This document shows, one piece after another, positions 31,299 to 32,700 of a stretch of DNA of 32,700 bases. The position numbers and the translations under genes are program-made. Below the pieces are notes generated by a model. That model was not told the origin of the DNA. It worked only from the letters and a program-made list of their open reading frames with translations, and did no database searches. This DNA comes from a virus: the IMG/VR virus record IMGVR_UViG_3300005542_000018, positions 1 through 32,700 of that record. One strand, written 5' to 3'. The number at the start of each line of letters is the position of its first letter. The stretch's first letter is position 1.

Positions 31299-31757
31299 AT
31301 GACATTCGTCATAACGTGGGGACATGTCGGCGTATTTGTCGCCGTATGCGTAGCTCTGGGCAGTCTGGTAGGATGGCTTATCAGTCGCTTCGACAAAGCG
31401 CAGGACGAAGCGCGTAAAGTGCTTCTTGACAAAATAGACGAGAGAAACGGCGAGCAGGATAAGGCCCGCCTTGCGCTCAGGGAAGCCATCAATGAAAAGC
31501 ACGTCCAGCAATTCAAAGAGACGGCCGACCTTCGAAAGAATATCGAAGCGGCATGGACAAAAATAGACAAACTGATGATCGACTCCGTTGCTAGGGAAGA
31601 CTTCAGACACTTCCAGAGCGAGAGGATCGCCGGCGATGAGAAGCTGCGCATCGAGTTCAAGGAAGATATAGACAGGCTTGGCTTGCGCCTTGAAACTGCC
31701 ATCGCGAATATAGGATCACGGCTGGACGCTTTTCTTAAAATGAAAAATGGTTCATGA
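31299..31757 (+). CDS. Membrane-anchored coiled-coil protein, i-spanin candidate
   Basis: ATG 31299 follows the upstream stop by one base. The 152-aa product has an N-terminal transmembrane helix (WGHVGVFVAVCVALGSLVGW). A long charged coiled coil then runs to the end (KAQDEARKVLLDKIDERN, LRKNIEAAWTKIDKLM, DRLGLRLETAIANIGSRLD). This is the layout of inner-membrane spanins (lambda Rz). No overlapping or adjacent outer-membrane lipoprotein (Rz1) was found. Alternatives are a tail- or lysis-regulating coiled coil. Its stop overlaps the endolysin start. Confidence 0.5.
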   Translation: MTFVITWGHVGVFVAVCVALGSLVGWLISRFDKAQDEARKVLLDKIDERNGEQDKARLALREAINEKHVQQFKETADLRKNIEAAWTKIDKLMIDSVAREDFRHFQSERIAGDEKLRIEFKEDIDRLGLRLETAIANIGSRLDAFLKMKNGS

Positions 31758-32281
31758 GATATTTGTGGCTGAAAATTCTTCAAAGGTGGGGCTTAACAAG
31801 AATGGCCGATGATCCAACAGCCAAACTGAACGCCGCAATAGAGGCTGCGATCAACAATGCGGCATGGAAGTCACTGCCAGATGGGACGACGTTTTGCAAC
31901 GACTTCTGCCAGCAAATACTCAATGCGATGGGCTGCAAGGAGCTTGATGGCCTTAAGGCTCGCGATATGGGCATGCGTGTGCTCGATGCCATAGCTCGCA
32001 CCGGAGACACTATTTCTTCTTGGCAAGAGGTGACCGCTCAGAAGGCTGTAGATATGGCCAAGACTGGCACTGCGGTGCTTGGGTGGTCGCCTATCCTTGA
32101 AGAAGCTCACGGCCATGTCGTCATCGTAGCACCGGAAGCAATGGAAGATAGCGGTACGTTCGGTGGCCCTGTCCCTATGTGCGCTTCGATAGCAAAATAT
32201 CCTTTTTTGAACCGAATAATGAAGGTGAGTGAGGCTTATCGAGTGGCCAATAAGCCGCGGTACTTTGCATGGCTCGGATGA
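31754..32281 (+). CDS. Endolysin candidate (CHAP/NlpC-P60-like cysteine hydrolase)
   Basis: ATG 31754 overlaps the coiled-coil gene stop. The 175-aa protein contains TFCNDFCQQILNAMG, in which C48 is in the position of the catalytic Cys. HGHVVIVAPE follows with H121 as the probable catalytic His. A Trp-containing segment, GWSPILEEAHGHV, matches the turn before the His. This order is typical of CHAP/NlpC-P60 peptidoglycan hydrolases. Location among putative holin and spanin genes supports it. The N-terminal ~15 residues are basic and may not be cleaved. A non-lysis role of the fold is possible. Confidence 0.6.
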   Translation: MRYLWLKILQRWGLTRMADDPTAKLNAAIEAAINNAAWKSLPDGTTFCNDFCQQILNAMGCKELDGLKARDMGMRVLDAIARTGDTISSWQEVTAQKAVDMAKTGTAVLGWSPILEEAHGHVVIVAPEAMEDSGTFGGPVPMCASIAKYPFLNRIMKVSEAYRVANKPRYFAWLG

Positions 32282-32439
32282 AAATACACGTCGCTGAGCA
32301 CGTCGTCGTGGACTTAACCGACAAGGAAATTCTTTGTTGCTGCGGTTGGAGCTATGCGATGCCTCTTGCCGAGAAAGTCCTAGACGGAAATAAAGACCTT
32401 TTGCTCGACGAATACAACAAGCACCGGGAGGCAAGATGA
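32278..32439 (+). CDS. 53-aa Cys-rich microprotein
   Basis: ATG 32278 overlaps the endolysin stop (ATGA); its TGA overlaps the next ATG at 32436. The product (VVDLTDKEILCCCGWSYAM, ending LLLDEYNKHREAR) has three consecutive Cys at 20-22 and a His near the C-terminus (about 49), perhaps a metal site. Both overlaps support coding. It is unrelated by eye to the other microproteins. Function unknown. Confidence 0.5.
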   Translation: MKIHVAEHVVVDLTDKEILCCCGWSYAMPLAEKVLDGNKDLLLDEYNKHREAR

Positions 32440-32700
32440 TCGACAAGTTAAACGCACTCATCGCAGGACACGGGTTCTCAAGCGTCGCTGTCAGCGCCGT
32501 AGTTGGCTTTGCCATCAAGCACTGGTTGCCGCAGCTTTCCTCATGGATCACCACGGAAGCTACGGACAGAGTCGTCACCAAAGCGCTCGCTCTCTTTAAG
32601 ATGTCTCTTCGCAAAGTGGGTGCTTCTGAAGATGAGATAAAGTCCGTCGAGACCGTCGTGGCCCAGATAACAGCGCGCGTCCTGGCAGACGAGCAGAAGG
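32436..32700 (+). CDS. Partial hypothetical protein, runs off window
   Basis: ATG 32436 overlaps the previous stop and the frame is open to the last base (at least 88 aa). The N-terminal part (GFSSVAVSAVVGFAIKHWL) may be a membrane-associated helix. The rest is a charged helix (KMSLRKVGASEDEIKSVETV). It is probably another late or lysis-region gene. Truncated by the window; nothing further can be said. Confidence 0.5.
   Translation, partial: MIDKLNALIAGHGFSSVAVSAVVGFAIKHWLPQLSSWITTEATDRVVTKALALFKMSLRKVGASEDEIKSVETVVAQITARVLADEQK

Noticed and set aside
31871-32614. 247-aa minus-strand frame
   Set aside because: It runs antisense through the endolysin candidate and two coupled ORFs, lacks motifs and contradicts the one-strand operon.

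Overview
The window is a large part of a contractile-tailed (myovirus-type) phage or prophage genome. Every convincing gene is on the plus strand, packed with ATGA or few-base overlaps. The morphogenesis genes occur in standard order: terminase, portal, Mu F-like head protein, protease/scaffold, decoration, capsid, connectors, terminator, sheath, tube, tail assembly chaperones, tape measure, baseplate, fibres, lysis. No integrase, repressor, tRNA or CRISPR array is visible, and both window ends fall inside the phage. So lytic phage versus prophage cannot be decided here.

The host is probably a diderm (Gram-negative type) bacterium. Five genes carry Sec-type signal peptides, and one of these products ends like an outer-membrane beta-barrel (terminal Phe). 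Most of the window is moderately GC-rich, but about 840-1842 is visibly AT-rich (60-base samples counted by eye: 21/60 GC at 1201-1260, 36/60 at 1861-1920). The host phylum cannot be fixed from this sequence.

Layout. 1-2500: a 12-bp inverted repeat, small unknown genes and a replication initiator-like gene with six GGGGTCTG repeats inside it, a plausible lambda-O-style origin. 2496-3852: a polytopic GT-C-type glycosyltransferase between two membrane microproteins. 3827-5308: a candidate sigma70-type promoter, then three accessory proteins. 5335-12888: packaging and head genes with several microproteins at gene junctions; the protease gene contains an in-frame internal start that would yield a separate scaffold. 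12915-17580: connectors, tail terminator, sheath and tube. 17586-19110: two signal-peptide genes, one fibre-like, inserted between tube and chaperones. 19125-19651: two-frame tail assembly chaperone with a T TTT TTT slippery site. 19644-25885: a short tape measure and full baseplate. 25895-29753: two fibre genes, the second with a signal peptide. 29761-31016: a putative metallopeptidase and a small outer-membrane-type protein. 31016 to the end: lysis cassette with membrane proteins, a coiled-coil membrane protein and a CHAP/NlpC-P60-like endolysin candidate.

Most unusual features: (i) secreted fibre-like proteins inside a virion operon; (ii) iteron-like DNA repeats kept across a reading-frame change in the initiator gene; (iii) a glycosyltransferase and an outer-membrane-like protein that could together remodel the host surface; (iv) related beta-rich domains inserted into two different structural proteins. 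Family assignments come from recognised motifs and gene order only; no database search was run.
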